From the NCBI GenBank assembly GCA_003427395.1, contig BFEA01000007.1:7947313-8011312 (forward strand): a stretch of 64,000 nt of DNA, in the 5' to 3' direction. Under the pieces are notes generated by a model. It searched no databases. It was not told the DNA's origin and saw only the letters and a program-made list of their open reading frames with translations. Below, piece after piece: positions 46,399 to 57,690 of this stretch. Positions within the stretch are counted from its first letter, which is position 1, and each line of letters begins with the position of its first letter. This stretch comes from Chara braunii (taxonomy: Eukaryota > Streptophyta > Charophyceae > Charales > Characeae). Made by a program: the position numbers and the translations under genes.

Positions 46399-46650
46399 CT
46401 TCCCCCATGAATGAAGAAGAAGAAACCCATCTTGGGGATTCGATTGAGTGAAGGCGGTGGGTCCTTTGATGAGCATTGCGCGTAGATGTCATGGAAGACG
46501 AGGTCGGTTGTGTATCCACCAGTGAAGTGGCTCGAAGGTGTGATAAACCACAATGCAAACGTCCCGGCGTCGAGAAAGAGTATCCACAAAGCGGTTCAAC
46601 TTGCCTTGATTGTGAGTGATGATAGAGTCAACCTGGTTAATGTAGGCCAT
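46399..46650 (-). pseudogene. Gypsy RNase H-integrase connection fragment
   Basis: The minus strand encodes ITHNQGKLNRFVDTLSRR and then DVCIVVYHTFEP, resembling the NxxADALSRR linker of gypsy pol. A stop follows. It is sandwiched between two LTRs of different families, the remains of an older element. Confidence 0.55.
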
Positions 46651-47215
46651 TGTTATGATCCTGGCCAATTTTGAAGTACACTTTCATGAAAAAGCACAAT
46701 GTCGTCCAATTACAAAAAGAAATGAACAAACTTAAGAGGAGAGGGAGGGAAAGAAGAAGAAGAAAAAGAAGATGTACACCAACAAAGACCAACTGCAATT
46801 CCCTTCTTCTCGCCAACCTCTCTCCTTGTCCTTTTCTCCTCCCCTCTTATTCAAACAATAAATAATAATAATAATGTTGAATGACTGACCCAGAATCAAT
46901 GTCTGAATCCCTCTTCTACTGCAGGTACAACGTGAGGTCCACCATAGCCATGGCCACCCTTCTCCTTCCTCTTCCTAAAGGTCGAGGCTATGGTGGATTG
47001 CTAGAGCCTTGCCCTGATGTGCAAAAGACAACTCAAAGCAGTTATGGCTACTCTAGCTCAGGCCTCCATGCCTGACTCTGCCTCGAAGCTTCTTGGTGTA
47101 GCTCTACCCCAACCGAGGTCTTCCAAATGCAGCACCCACCATGGTGATGAAGATGGCATCCACCATTGCCAGGTGAGTACCTCTGGCGCTCCCCCTTCCT
47201 CATCCTTGTCTTCCT
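46651..47215 (-). mobile_element. LTR, family A, second copy
   Basis: It begins TGTTATGATCCTGGCC and aligns with 22001-22580. No primer-binding site is adjacent; the left neighbour is a pol fragment. It is therefore a 3' LTR, a solo LTR or a truncated copy. Confidence 0.75.
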
Positions 47216-47485
47216 CCTCCTGCAGCAACACCTTGTGACCTCCTTTGTGAGATCATTGACACAAGCCGATGAGGAAGAGGCTGCGAACCGAAAAGGGGCA
47301 GTCAGGGTCACAAACGACATGGAAGGGGTTACTAAGACTCATGAGGACGCAGGTGCAACAGACGCAGGTAATGAAGAAGAGGTTGTGATAGGTGTGGCAG
47401 GCGCCGGTAATGAAGAAGGGCCTGTGACAGGTGTAGTCCGAGGACAGTGGGTGGATACCCAAGAAAGCGGGTGGTGAACAGACCA
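47216..47485 (+). other. Unrecognised segment with a small reading frame
   Basis: A plus frame covering 47166-47477 has an imperfect repeat GNEEEVVIGVAGAGNEEGPV. It overlaps LTR sequence at its start and shows no domain I recognise. Probably not a gene. Confidence 0.3.
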
Positions 47486-48260
47486 TCAAAGCATGTTGCG
47501 GAACCAGCTGGAGAGGCGGGTCACACGCACAGGGAACCTTTGTCGACGTTTACGAATATAGGAAGTCCATCCTTTNNCAAGCGTTGTTGGAGAGTGCCTG
47601 CGAAAAAGCATGCGGCGTGTGAGCATCGCTGCTGTAGTTTTGAAATCATACCATTTGTTGCAGACATACTCAAACCTAGTAAACTGGCCTATAAACACTC
47701 CCGCCAGCTGTTGTGCAGGGACATTAGATGTAGCACTAGGATAACGAATAACAGGGAAATTCCATTCAGCTGCTTTGTCAAAGACACTCATACGCAGGGA
47801 ATCGTCAGGGCGGACTTGGAACCGTGCACCCAAGAATGTGCAAGAGCCATCATGCGTTGTGGTCTCCTTCTAGTCGAGGCCATAGTGCTCTGACGGTGGT
47901 GGCAGATGTCCCCATGAGAGAACATCATCGATCAAGCAGTATGTGAACGTATATTGTTGAGCTGCGCGAAGATCACGCCGCTGGAGGTCATCAACAAATC
48001 GAGCCTCATCCCAATACAACGTCAAATTAGCTATCTCCGAACCAGAATTAGTCCCCATCGGGATGCCCATCAGCTGATGTCGCAAGGTGCCGTCTGCTTC
48101 ATAAAGATACGTGTTGGTGACAATGAAATGAAGATGCTCAAGAATTTGGGAAACAGTGTCGACGCGAATACCCTTACAAGTGTATCCGCCCTGGTTTTCG
48201 CGAGTGGCAGAAAATAGGTTTGGTTTGAAATTTGAGTACACTGCACGAGCTGCAGTTGTG
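47486..48260 (-). pseudogene. Reverse transcriptase fragment, not gypsy (Penelope-like or related)
   Basis: The minus strand (48241-47870) encodes a Thr-Asn-Thr-Tyr block, then LRHQLMGIPMGTNSGSEIAN and a catalytic YCLIDDVLSWG. After a frameshift near 47860 a second piece (47833-47500) has FLGARFQV-like, VFDKAAEWNFPVIRYP and PAQQLAGVFIGQFTRF. G-I-P-M-G-T-N, the IDD box and the FDKxxxFxFP-type tail belong to a non-LTR or Penelope-related RT group, not to the gypsy RTs nearby. N at 47576-47577. No endonuclease or ends were identified. The group assignment is tentative; that it is an RT is fairly sure. Confidence 0.7.
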
Positions 48261-48710
48261 TTTTGTCCACGCTGACTGAATGGTTGACTAGAAGCAAAGT
48301 GTGTGTGGGCGCGCAGTTTGAAGCGTGCATGATGATTCTTATTTTGATGCTATAGAGCCGGCGTTTCCGCCGGCAATTTTTTTTGGCTTTGATCAAAACT
48401 AGGAAAAGTTTTTCTTTTATTGAAGTAACCATGGTACATCTGCGTTCATATGACATGCGTCATCTGAAATGGTGTTGCTTTGGGCAGTAACTGGGGTGTG
48501 CGAGAGCAAATATAATGCGAGCGGTGACCTCCACGCGGCAAATGCGGGAGGTTGGCAGCGGTGGACGGAGTCAGGCCCTACGAGCGGCGGGCGCAATAGG
48601 TCGGCAGTCGTGAGTTTGGTCCGTGGGCAGAGGAGTAGCCTTGATGTATTTTGAGAGGCCCACGTGTCGTGCGACAACAACTTATATTGAATTTTGCAGC
48701 AGTCCATCTC
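48261..48710. other. Non-coding stretch
   Basis: Nothing recognised. A hairpin GAGCCGGCG/CGCCGGC lies at about 48355-48374, followed by a T-run (48376-48384), which could be a small terminator-like structure or chance. Confidence 0.4.
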
Positions 48711-48987
48711 AGCCTTGGGTACTAGCACTATTGGTTACGGCATTGGACTTCCGAGGCGGAGGTACGAGGATCGAGGGTGGCGACCGGCGGCGATGGAGGT
48801 TTGGAGCGATTGAAGAAACTCGAGGGGTTGAGGGTCCCGCCAGACTATCCCCCTTGGTTTTTGTTGCCAGCCCATCCGTGGGCCCGGTTGGCGAAACTGA
48901 GAGGGGGCGCCGACGGTCTCCCCCCCCCAAAGCACCGGTTTCCGATGTTCGTATTTTTATTTTTACCTTTATTTTTATTTTTCTTTA
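48711..48987 (+). mobile_element. tRNA-derived SINE-like element, copy 2
   Basis: The head has an A-box-like TAGCACTATTGGTTAC, an arm CATTGGACTTCCGAGG, and a B-box-like AGGATCGAGGG (48768-48778). The body GAGGGGTTGAGGGTCCCGCC, CTATCCCCCTTGG, GTGGGCCC and a C run matches copy 1 (12590-12270 minus). It ends in a T-rich tail (48951-48987). A split of head, body and tail like this defines plant SINEs. Confidence 0.68.
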
Positions 48988-50917
48988 GTTGTCGGTCCCG
49001 TTTCTGGGGCGCGGCGACAAAGCCGGTATCGAGGTTGTTTGCGGGGTACCACCCAGCGTGCGCTGAAGGGGCCAGCGGTTGCAATCCCCGTGAAGTGGCC
49101 ATCACGACAGTCGAGGACCTGGACCACACGCGCCTTTTTGGCGGGCCAGTTTGGGTTCCTGCATGTTCGGGATGCTAGCGAAATTTCTCTATCCTGCCTG
49201 TCTTGAAGACGCGGACCAAGAAGTCAACATACATGCGGGATTGTGGGCGATTAGCCCACACGGTGGAAGAAGCCGAGTGGCGGGAACCTTCTGCAGGTCC
49301 ACCAGCCACCTAAGATCTGTTGTGACCGGTTTGAGTGTGAGCATGCTCATTGGGGCTCGAAAGACGGTGAGCCGTGTCTGGGCACAATGGGAAGGGTGCG
49401 CCAGGGCGGGGGCCGCAGGCTGCAGCGGCCGGTCACATAGGACCCCTCCCCACGATCCAAGCGGAAGACATCGTCATGGTGGGGTGTTTGGTTGGGACAC
49501 CACAGCTGTGGTGGTGCCGCTTACCACCCACGATCTGTTGTGGGAAGTTTGACCGTGAGCATGCCTGGTTGGGACCCGAAAGGACAGTGAACTAGGCCGG
49601 GCACAGTGGGCCAATGGCACTGTGGGGAGGCTCACGGCAGCACTGCCGTGCAAATCATTCGTCGCAGTTGGATATATGGGCGAAAGACTGACCGAACCTC
49701 CTAATAGCTGGTTCTATCCGAAGTCTCCCGAAGAACAGCCGCAACTGTTGAAGGGCTTAGCGCAGGGCAGTGTGAGTATGCGCTGTAACCTGGGGCTGGC
49801 ACGAACGCAAAGGAGGATAGAAGGAAAGGGCCGAAGGAGGGGAAACGAACCCGGACGCAGGCCGCGCCAGGTGCATGCAGGAGAGAAGAAGATGAGAAGA
49901 AGAGGGTGAACGGGAGGGCGGGTGAGAGTGAGCAAGTGAAAGTTGAGGCAAGGTTGGAAAGAAGACGCTCGTGGGAGCCGGAGGAGCGGGTGCAGAGAGA
50001 GACAGAAGACTGGATCTGGCCATCGAAGCTGCTGCAATGGCACATGGAGAAATCAAAGAAACTCAGCGACGAGAAGGGAGATAATGAGGGATGGACCTAG
50101 GCGCGATTTTGCACCAGGTGCATCCAATAATAAAGGAAAGGGAAAGATGGAGTTCTTGCCCAATACGTGGTGAGATCGGACGAGCCAAAGATCAAAACGG
50201 GGGTTTAAAGAGCGGGCGAATCCATATTTAAGGTTAGTTCTAGTAAAGAGTCAGTGTTTAAGGAGGTTAGTGAGAAAATTAGTACGCGGAGCTATGGCGG
50301 AAAGGAAACGAGGAGTGAGGGAAAGAAGTGTGACTCTTGCCCGTTTCTTGATGAAAACGGGCAAGGGAGGGCTCAAGCCGGGGATTTTTGGCCCTGGCGA
50401 CTCCGATTTTGTAATCAGATTTAGTAGAGAGTTAGTGAGTTTGGAGCTCGTAGGAAACAGAAGTGCGCGGAGGTGGCGGGAGACTAGATATGGTTGGAAA
50501 AAGAAACTGCGAGTAAGGATGTGAAGCGGGGGTTTCAGTGTATTGCAGAGAGATTGGTCGTACCGGATTTTGATTTCGGGCAGCGGTTTGGCCGGTGTGA
50601 TTCGTAGAGGCTGCTCTGAATGTATATGAAAACTACGGGGAAGGAAAAGCCGGCAGTGTATTTTCCCATGTTCTGCGACTGGTTCATTCTCATTTCCCAC
50701 AGTTCAAATAGCGGAGTAGGTCAGGCCGCTCTTTCCCCTCGTGATAGTCATCTTCAGTATGAGGCTGCTTCTGTTTGGCGTCGAGATCTTTCGTTGGCAA
50801 CAGCGTTGCTGCTTGGGGCCATGGTGGTGTTGCACATTGGGCTCACTCAAGTTTCCAGCTGCCATGATTCCGGGGTTGTGCACACGATCAGGGAAGAAAG
50901 GGAGCGGAGTGTGCACA

Positions 50918-50920
<3 letters not shown>
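48988..50920. other. Non-coding GC-rich stretch
   Basis: No supported gene. 49060-49140 contains a GGTTGCAATCCCCG block similar to that at 8735, and GTTTGAGTGTGAGCATGC / GTTTGACCGTGAGCATGC repeat at 49329 and 49548, marking a diverged tandem unit of about 220 bp. 50220-50530 holds another diverged pair around AAAGAGTCAGTG / GTAGAGAGTTAGTG. Confidence 0.45.

Positions 50921-51006
<86 letters not shown>
50921..51006. repeat. (GA)n microsatellite
   Basis: 86 bases of GA repeats. Confidence 0.97.
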
Positions 51007-51009
<3 letters not shown>

Positions 51010-51648
51010 AAGGTGGGGCACACACGTACCTGAGGCTGCGATGGAGCAAGAAGGCAACAACACCTTTTTCATCATTTGGCTCTTTTGGTGAGTGACGGGG
51101 CGAAGCCCCTAATCATGTTCGTTTGTCACCAACAATCTTCCCTCGTCTCGATCGTGGTCATCTTTGTCCTCACGGTTGTATTAAATGATTCGTTAGCCCT
51201 GGCTGTCTTCCCAATCGAAGTGGTGCGTGTGCTGGAGTTCGTGGAGACCTTGTTGAGCCTCATGGAGATCCTGGTGCTCTTTGGTTAACTACATCGCCAT
51301 TTTTGCAGCCAAGACGTGTGCCTTCGTGATCCTCATAATCAGACCGCTCGTCGTCATCGTCTAGATCGTGGGGTTCATGTTCATCTTAGTGAACATATGT
51401 GTGTGCACGCTCAGGAGAGAAATGAAGTATATCCTGCAGTGCATCTTCCCGTATTCTTGTGGAAGATTCACTCTCATTTTTGCACATTTGGTGAACAGTG
51501 GGGAACGGCCTATAGCAGCCACGCTCTCGTCATCCTCACGCTCGTCACTAAGGTGTTCATTTTCTTTATAGAGATCGCCGGATTTTCTATTCATCATGGT
51601 GGTTATGGGGGGGGGTCGACGTGATCGCTGGCTGTTGCCCACGGTATA
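51007..51648. other. Non-coding stretch before the U6 copy
   Basis: No domain-bearing frame, and no plant snRNA upstream element or TATA box in the last 80 bases before the U6 match. Confidence 0.5.
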
Positions 51649-51725
51649 GTCCTTCGGGACATCTGTTAAAATTGGAGCGACGTAGAGAAGATTAGCATAG
51701 TCCCTGCGCAAGGATGGTACAAATT
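51649..51725 (+). pseudogene. U6 snRNA copy, nearly complete 5' three quarters
   Basis: GTCCTTCGGGACATC, AAAATTGGAGCGACGTAGAG, AAGATTAGCAT and CCCTGCGCAAGGATG follow plant U6 in order. The ACAGAGA box is changed to GTAGAGA, and the 3' part after GGATG is deleted. An A/T-rich stretch follows instead of the CACGCACAAATCGAG end. No Pol III promoter was seen, so it is a pseudogene. Confidence 0.88.
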
Positions 51726-52639
51726 AATAGGGGATAGACCCCTACTATTTATCTTCCCTGTAGGACTCTCATGGTAAGGAGTATAGTCGGAGCCGTTCTG
51801 AGTTAGCAAAGAAATCTGAGTTGAATGACAGATTGAGAGCTCTATCTTGATTCTATGGGTGATAGTACGTGGACGTTCGTAGTGGTAGAGTGATTTATCT
51901 GGTCAATTCCATTGACAAATGCAAGCTCAGGCTGCTGAACGCCGTTAGTTTGAAAGATTGTGGGAGCGAAGTCTGGGTGCTGAGCGTCGCTGAGAGGAAA
52001 GGTTTGTCTGAAGCTATGGTTGGCGACTAGTGCTTTCCTTTATGAACAGTTGAGTTCGCTCCTTCGGTTTTTCATCGGTAATATTAGCACCTTTCTGATC
52101 TTTGGGCGACTTTGACAACTATCTGACTTTCGTTGGGGGGCTTGCGCTTGGGAGTTTCTATCACCTTGCTGTTCAAGGATCTGTATTTCCCACGTGCATA
52201 CCTTTGTTCGAAAATGAAGTGATCTAGCGAACTCGGGAAGTATTGTGTTTCTGTTGTGCGCCGCCGTGCATTGTTGTATAACACAACTTTTCACTGTGCT
52301 TATGCACCTAATGGGCACTTGCTAAAGACTTGTTGTAGATTACTATTGTACTTCATTGATCACGATGTGTTTTGTCAGGAGTTGCATCGGGCATCGCTGC
52401 TGCGCACTGCTGTTGCGCATTGGTGCGTTACATTGCATTCGAATAGAACACAGGGGGGAGTAGGCTTTATTCCGACACGGTCCTTCCAGGCTGTGTAATG
52501 GTGGATTGGACAGAAAGAACAACGTCACGGCTGAAGGGGGTGGTTAGGCTCGGCAGAGGGGGCTATTGCTGCTACTTGGAGGATAGTCAGGGGACCGTCA
52601 TTCTGCATTTTGGCTTCGGTCTGACCATATTGCTGCAAC
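51726..52639. other. Non-coding stretch
   Basis: A hairpin TAGGGG/CCCCTA sits just after the U6 copy (51729-51746). Nothing else recognised. Confidence 0.45.
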
Positions 52640-53530
52640 TTCTGGCCACCATTGCGGGGCCCTCAGGCGATTGAAGATTACAAGGCCCTCTCACGCGAGT
52701 TGAGTTGGCCCTCTCTTGTATCTCGAGCGTCTGAAACCTCTTCTTCTGCCCTTCTTACTCTAAGTCTAATCCTGATCTGAGAGGAAGGCGGCAGGCGGGA
52801 TTGCAACCCGTAGGACCACAACAAGACCTTGTGGGAGGTCAGCCCACCGATTGCGGGAGCTCTGCCGGAACCCAGGCGGGGTTCTGGAGGCAGGGAACCT
52901 CAGGTATAAGTTTCGTCTAACGCGTGTGATCCTTTCCCCTAACTAATTGTTATTCCTTTGAGTATTTGATTATAACTATGAAAGGTTATTACTTTCATTT
53001 TTGTTATGTATGTCAGGACATGCATTGTGAAAGGTTAAACTAGCAAATATATATGAGGGATCGGATATTCTTTTGAGTGAATTCGAGCAAAGTAAACTGG
53101 GGGAAGGCGGAAGGAAGGTGTTTTGCATGCATTTGACCGGGTCAACCCAAGGTTGGATCCCTCTAAGTTGAATGGGTTCAGTGCTGTGTTTTACTTATGT
53201 TTGCTGGGCTGAATGTATGATCTTTTTAGTACTAGGAATCCTAAGTTGGACGGTCCAGTCGCTGTTTCCTTAGGGTTTCTGGACAAGAGGACGGGCATCC
53301 TAAGTTGGGAAGGCTCAGAATCCTGATGTTTCTTTTGAGGTTGCTGAAAACAGAGCTGGGAATATTCTAAGTTGCGTAGACCCAGTTCTATGTGTGTGTT
53401 TTCTTCTGAGGGGGACAAAGGTATAAGACTGAGCGTACCCTTAAGTTAGGGCGGCTCAGTCATAAGCCATGAACAAAAAGACCAACCAAAAGTATAGAAT
53501 TTTGATATATATTATACGAATCTATACCAT
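52640..53530. repeat. Right arm of the large inverted repeat (partner 8090-8900)
   Basis: Reverse-complement copy of the left arm, with several hairpin units of the same type in opposite orientation. The unit at about 53425-53462 pairs ACTGAGC with GCTCAGT around the core. The one at 53350-53387 pairs AGAGCTGGG with CCCAGTTCT. Non-coding. Confidence 0.78.
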
Positions 53531-54113
53531 CTGTCGGAATGATGTCGCTATCGGTTGTAACAACATGGTCGTCGACTAAGTGTGAGTAGTTAGGAAACAC
53601 TTTCCGACATTGACAGTCTGATGGGTTAGGCAGGGAGATCTGAGGTGTGACGCTGAGCGCAACTTCCGTGAAATTAGAGAATTGGGCGCAAGTTGGCGGC
53701 AACAACTTATCACAGATACGCAGGTGTGCTGCGGCATCAGGGTCAGGGTACAAGTGGAGCACCTGGGGTGCATGCAAGGCTTGTCGGAGTCCTGTTACCT
53801 GAGACACCTCGTGCATGTGCACAACAAACGCTATGTTTGAATCGTCGTGTTAAGTTGTTGCAACTGCCTCTTGCGCCAAGTGCCTGCAAAGTAGAGATCA
53901 GTATTCGAGTGAAGGTGCCAAATCCAGTCAACGTGACGTGTGGAATCGACATGTAGATGAGGTTGGGAGGAAAAATAAGAGAAAAGTTAATGATTATTAT
54001 GAGAAACTATACCTAAAGTAGTGTCGACAGGAATTCTCCCAAGAATTCCCTGATCCATCGTGATGTAGTGTCAACAGGAAATCTACCAAGGATTCCCTGA
54101 CCTATGTTGCCTG
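53531..54113. other. Non-coding stretch
   Basis: No supported gene; small frames lack domains. Direct repeats around GAATTCTCCCAAGAATTCCC and GAAATCTACCAAGGATTCCC (54020-54095) lead into the tandem duplication. Confidence 0.45.
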
Positions 54114-54890
54114 GAACTACGCCTACCATGCCAGTAGTAGGAAACTTCCCGAGAATCCCCTGGTTAATCCTTAGTGTTGAATTCATTTGTTTAAAAGGAA
54201 TGTTTATTTTTTTTTTATTTTTTTTTTTTTGGTAAGAAGAGATGAACAGGTGCACAAAAAGGCATGGTTTTAGGGTCGGCGTCCAGTTTGGGAACTGATC
54301 CTGCCGTTGTCCTGTTTGTATGGTATTCACTATTACCAGTGAGCCAACATAATGTTTGTTCATGTACGACTCTGCATCCCCCGGTGAGTGTGTCGTGACC
54401 CAGTGTGATCCAATGTGATCCCAATGCTCACAACCTTGCACCGACGGACCAACAGTGTCAATTCAGCAAAAGCAAACCCACCTGTAGGCTTTATTAATGT
54501 GTGAGGATTACACGAAAGAGTGCGATACGAAGAGGTGAGATGGACATGGGGGCTGGAACTACGCCTACCATGCCAGGGGTATGAAACTTCCCAGGAATCC
54601 CCTGATTAATCCTTTGCGTTGAATTCATTTGTTTAAAAGTAATGTTTATTCTTTTGAAAATTTTCACTTTTTGGTAAGAGGAGACGAAGAGGTGCACAGA
54701 AAGGTAGGGTTTTAGGCCCAGCGGCCAGTTCGGGAACTGATCCTGCCGCCGTCCTGTTCGTATGGTATTCACTATTACTAGTGAGCCAACATAATGTTTG
54801 TTCATGTACGACTCTCCATCCCCCGGTGAGTGTGCCGTGACCCAGTGTGATCCAATGTGATTCTAGTGCTCACAACCTTGCACCGCGACA
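54114..54890. repeat. Tandem duplication, about 440-bp period
   Basis: 54114-54441 and 54554-54890 share ACTACGCCTACCATGCCAG, GAACTGATCCTGCCG, GAGCCAACATAATGTTTG and ATCCCCCGGTGAGTGTG in order, with moderate divergence. A T-run at 54209-54231 lies in the first copy only. Non-coding. Confidence 0.85.
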
Positions 54891-55933
54891 TACCAACAGT
54901 GTCAGTTCAACAAAAGCAAACCTGCTTTATTAATGTGTGAGGAATACACAAAAGAGTGCTGATGTGAAAGAGGTCGCGCCTCGGGCCGACTGGCATAAGT
55001 TGACGGGTGAGTCCCTAGTCTCAACGAAGCCGCCGGATCCTTACACTCGGATGATGGATAGACGCCCACAAGAAGAACACTTGGCTGGTGCGTCAATGAA
55101 GAGAACTCTCAACGAACTCCCTGGACTGCTCGAGTATTGAAAGCAGCAATTGCCTACGAAATAACATGGAAACAAGAAGGAACACATCGCACAAATTAGC
55201 AAGACTACCACCTTTGGCACGAGGGTTGAGCCACCCATCTCAAAGCATTAGGTGGGGGTGGCCCTGTAACGATGTCGAAGCAAAAACCCTTAAAAGGGTA
55301 TTTGCTCGGGTTTTTCGATGTCGGACGCTGTCCGATTTTTTTTTATTGAATTGAGGGACTTGATGAGACTGACGTTTGCCAGATGTTTATTCACACCAAA
55401 CCTACGACCGAGGGACTGAATTTAGTCCAAACGCCTGCGACATGCTATAGCGGCGGTGCGGTCGGTCACCAACCGCGTCTGGCGAGGACGGAGGGGCGTA
55501 CGAGCGTTGGAATACTAAATCTAATCCCTATCCTACTTAAAATGATGACGCGCGGCTGTTAAGTCGCGCGATTCAGAGCTTGAGCAGGCCAAAGGGGTGG
55601 CTTATCGGGCCCACCAAGTTACGCCCCAGCCGGTTAGATGGCGGGGCGACCGCTGATTGCCAAGGTGACACAATTTGGGGCTGCCTAGTCCTGAGGCTGG
55701 GTGACCTACTGGGCAGCAGCTCTTCAAATAGAAGAGCTGCGGGTTTAGCTTCCATGAATAGGAGCTAACCCAGTAGGTAACGGCATCAAGCTATTACCCA
55801 ACAGACACTGGGATCGAACTTGAAGGCACCTTATTGGGCTAGCTCCTTTTGGAGCAGCCCACCGGAAGGAACATGAGGCGCGGTTGATTTTGACCACGAG
55901 ATCGTCAGATCTCACGGCCGAAACTGGCCGCGC
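54891..55933. other. Non-coding stretch with repeat R2 copy 2
   Basis: R2 copy 2 lies at 55110-55265 (see 19430). 55680-55830 has hairpins around GCAGCTCTTC/GAAGAGCTGC and TAGCTTCC/GGAGCTA. A GGGATCGAACTTGAAGG block (55809) resembles an inverted tRNA T-arm. Confidence 0.5.
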
Positions 55934-55999
55934 GGATACAGCATGGCCCTTGCGCAAGGATGACACGCACAAATCGAGAAATGGCCCAATTTTTTTTTT
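55934..55999 (+). pseudogene. U6 snRNA 3' part with Pol III T-tract, ACAGAGA box deleted
   Basis: GGATACAG is followed directly by CATGGCCC, TGCGCAAGGATGACACGCAC and AAATCGAGAAATGGCCC, then ten T (55990-55999). Relative to plant U6 a 10-nt piece that includes the end of the ACAGAGA box is missing. The internal stem-loop and 3' end are nearly perfect. Upstream GAGATC-GTCA-GATCTC (about 55898-55913) forms a hairpin where U6 has its 5' stem-loop. It may be a chimeric pseudogene. Splicing function is excluded by the missing box. Confidence 0.85.
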
Positions 56000-57299
56000 C
56001 GATTCCTGTACGGGAATCGAACTCAGGTCCGCACAGTGGAAGGAAAGGAAGAAGGCGCCAGCAAGATGTGGGGTCTGGAGACTGTGGCCGTTGGCTTATG
56101 CCAACGGTTGCATTACTATAAAAAAAAAAAAAAAAAAAAAAACTACAGGCGCGACAGATGGCGCACAACTATGTGGTTGGGGACTTACAATCCCCAGAAA
56201 GGACAGCAGGCGCCCGTTGAAAACGGGCAGCTGTTTTGCTGTTCAAGGTAAGTTGTTTTGTTTTTGTTTTTGTTTTCCTAGATTCTTTTTTTCTTTTGTT
56301 TGTTTTTCTTCGTTTTCAGTTCCCCCACGTCATCGTGGCATGCAAAGAGCAGGGAGAAAACGGTGAGGGGTTGCAACGAAGAAAAAAAAAAAAAAAAACG
56401 AGGCAACTGCCTCATGAAAAAAAAACAGCCTTTTGGGCAGTGTGGGAGCACGATCAGCTCCCCACGCGAATATTCGTGGCCGCGAGATCTGAAATCTCGC
56501 GGCTCACGATGACGCGCGTGAAGAAGGGAGTGAAGGAGTTTAAATGGAGGAGGTTGAAGAGAGGGAGAAGGGGAACGTTAGAGTTAGGAGGGGGAGGTCC
56601 TACTCCTCCCAACCTGACAACTACCCTCCCGGTTTTCAGGGGAGGGCAGGAAAAATGCAAGGGGGGAGGAAAAGCAACAGCCACAGCCACGAACGTGGTC
56701 GCAGCCGTGCTTCAAGTACAGGCTAGCCTGAATGTGGCTATTCAGGCCAAGCCTGTAACTTGAAGGGACAGGGGGGAATGTGGCTGAGTACAGCCACTTT
56801 TGTGACGTACCTACACTTGATAAAGTGCTAGGTACAAGGAAAAAAGGGAAAAAGGAAGGAGGCAGTTGAGGGTAACTGCCTCCCTAAGTGTGTGGTTGAG
56901 GTGCGATGACCTCAGACCCTTGATCGTGTTTGATCAAGGGCCCTAGGCAAGTGACGAATTTTGCCTGGGGGCAGCAGAGGCTGCTGCTGGCAGTGGAGTG
57001 CGGCGAGGAGGACGAGACAGCCATAGCCTGGCTGGACCACTCTGCTTCATCCAATGGCTGGCTAGTCTAGGGGGATTTATGGCAGCGCAACAAGGAGCGG
57101 CTGTGAGATGCGACAGGGGGCGACAACGACACTGCGGCGCTGGGAAGGTGCTGTGGCACGGCGTCATCAGCGGCCATAACGGCAGTACTGAGGAGGTGTT
57201 GCACGAGCGGTGCGGCGTTGCTGGCAGCCATTTTTCTTACGCGTTGGGGAGGTGTTGTCTGGGTGACGCGGCGTCGACGGCGGCTATTGCGGCAGTGCA
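56000..57299. other. Non-coding stretch
   Basis: A hairpin TCGATTCC/GGAATCGA follows the U6 fragment (55999-56021). A-rich runs lie at 56118-56140 and 56380-56398. A second hairpin CCGCGAGAT/ATCTCGCGG is at 56479-56502. A CCATAGCCTGG word is at 57020. No supported gene. Confidence 0.45.
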
Positions 57300-57690
57300 G
57301 GGAAGTGTTGCCGGACTTGTGGCTTGGCAACACTTGATTTTTTTTTTGGCAGGGAAGTGCTGCCGGACTTGTGGCGCGGCACTTGATTCTTCTTTTGGCA
57401 GGGAAGTGCTGCCGGATTTGTGGCGTGACGACACTTGATTTTTCTTTTGGCGGGGAAGTGCTGCTGGGATTGCGGCGCGGCGGCACTTGATTTTTTTTGG
57501 CGGGGAAAGTGCTGCCGGATTTGCGGCGCGGCGGCACTTGATTTTCTTTTGGCGAGGAAGTGTTGCCGGACTTGCGGCACGGCGGCACCTGAATTTTCTT
57601 TTGGCAGGAAAGTGCTGCCAGATTTGCGACGCGACGACACTTGATTTTTCTTTTGGCGGGGAAGTGTTACCGGATTGGTTTTCTTTGGTG
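57300..57690. repeat. Minisatellite, about 51 bp per unit (17 codons)
   Basis: ACTTGATTT-type words recur at about 57332, 57381, 57433, 57485, 57535, 57588 and 57639 (spacing 49-53). Each unit carries GGAAGTGCTGCCGGA and GGCGCGGCGGC. Near-51-bp periodicity keeps frames open on both strands (Lys/Ser/Pro-rich on minus). No start context or conserved domain supports translation. Confidence 0.85.

Noticed and set aside
47166-47477. Small plus-strand gene with GNEEE repeats
   Set aside because: Its start lies inside an LTR, it has no known domain and its only repeat is short. Kept only as an unrecognised segment.
51649-51725. Functional U6 gene
   Set aside because: The ACAGAGA box is altered, the 3' part is missing, and no upstream element or TATA box was seen.
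56998-57438. 146-codon plus-strand protein
   Set aside because: Half of it lies on the 51-bp minisatellite; no domain, and competing frames are open on both strands.
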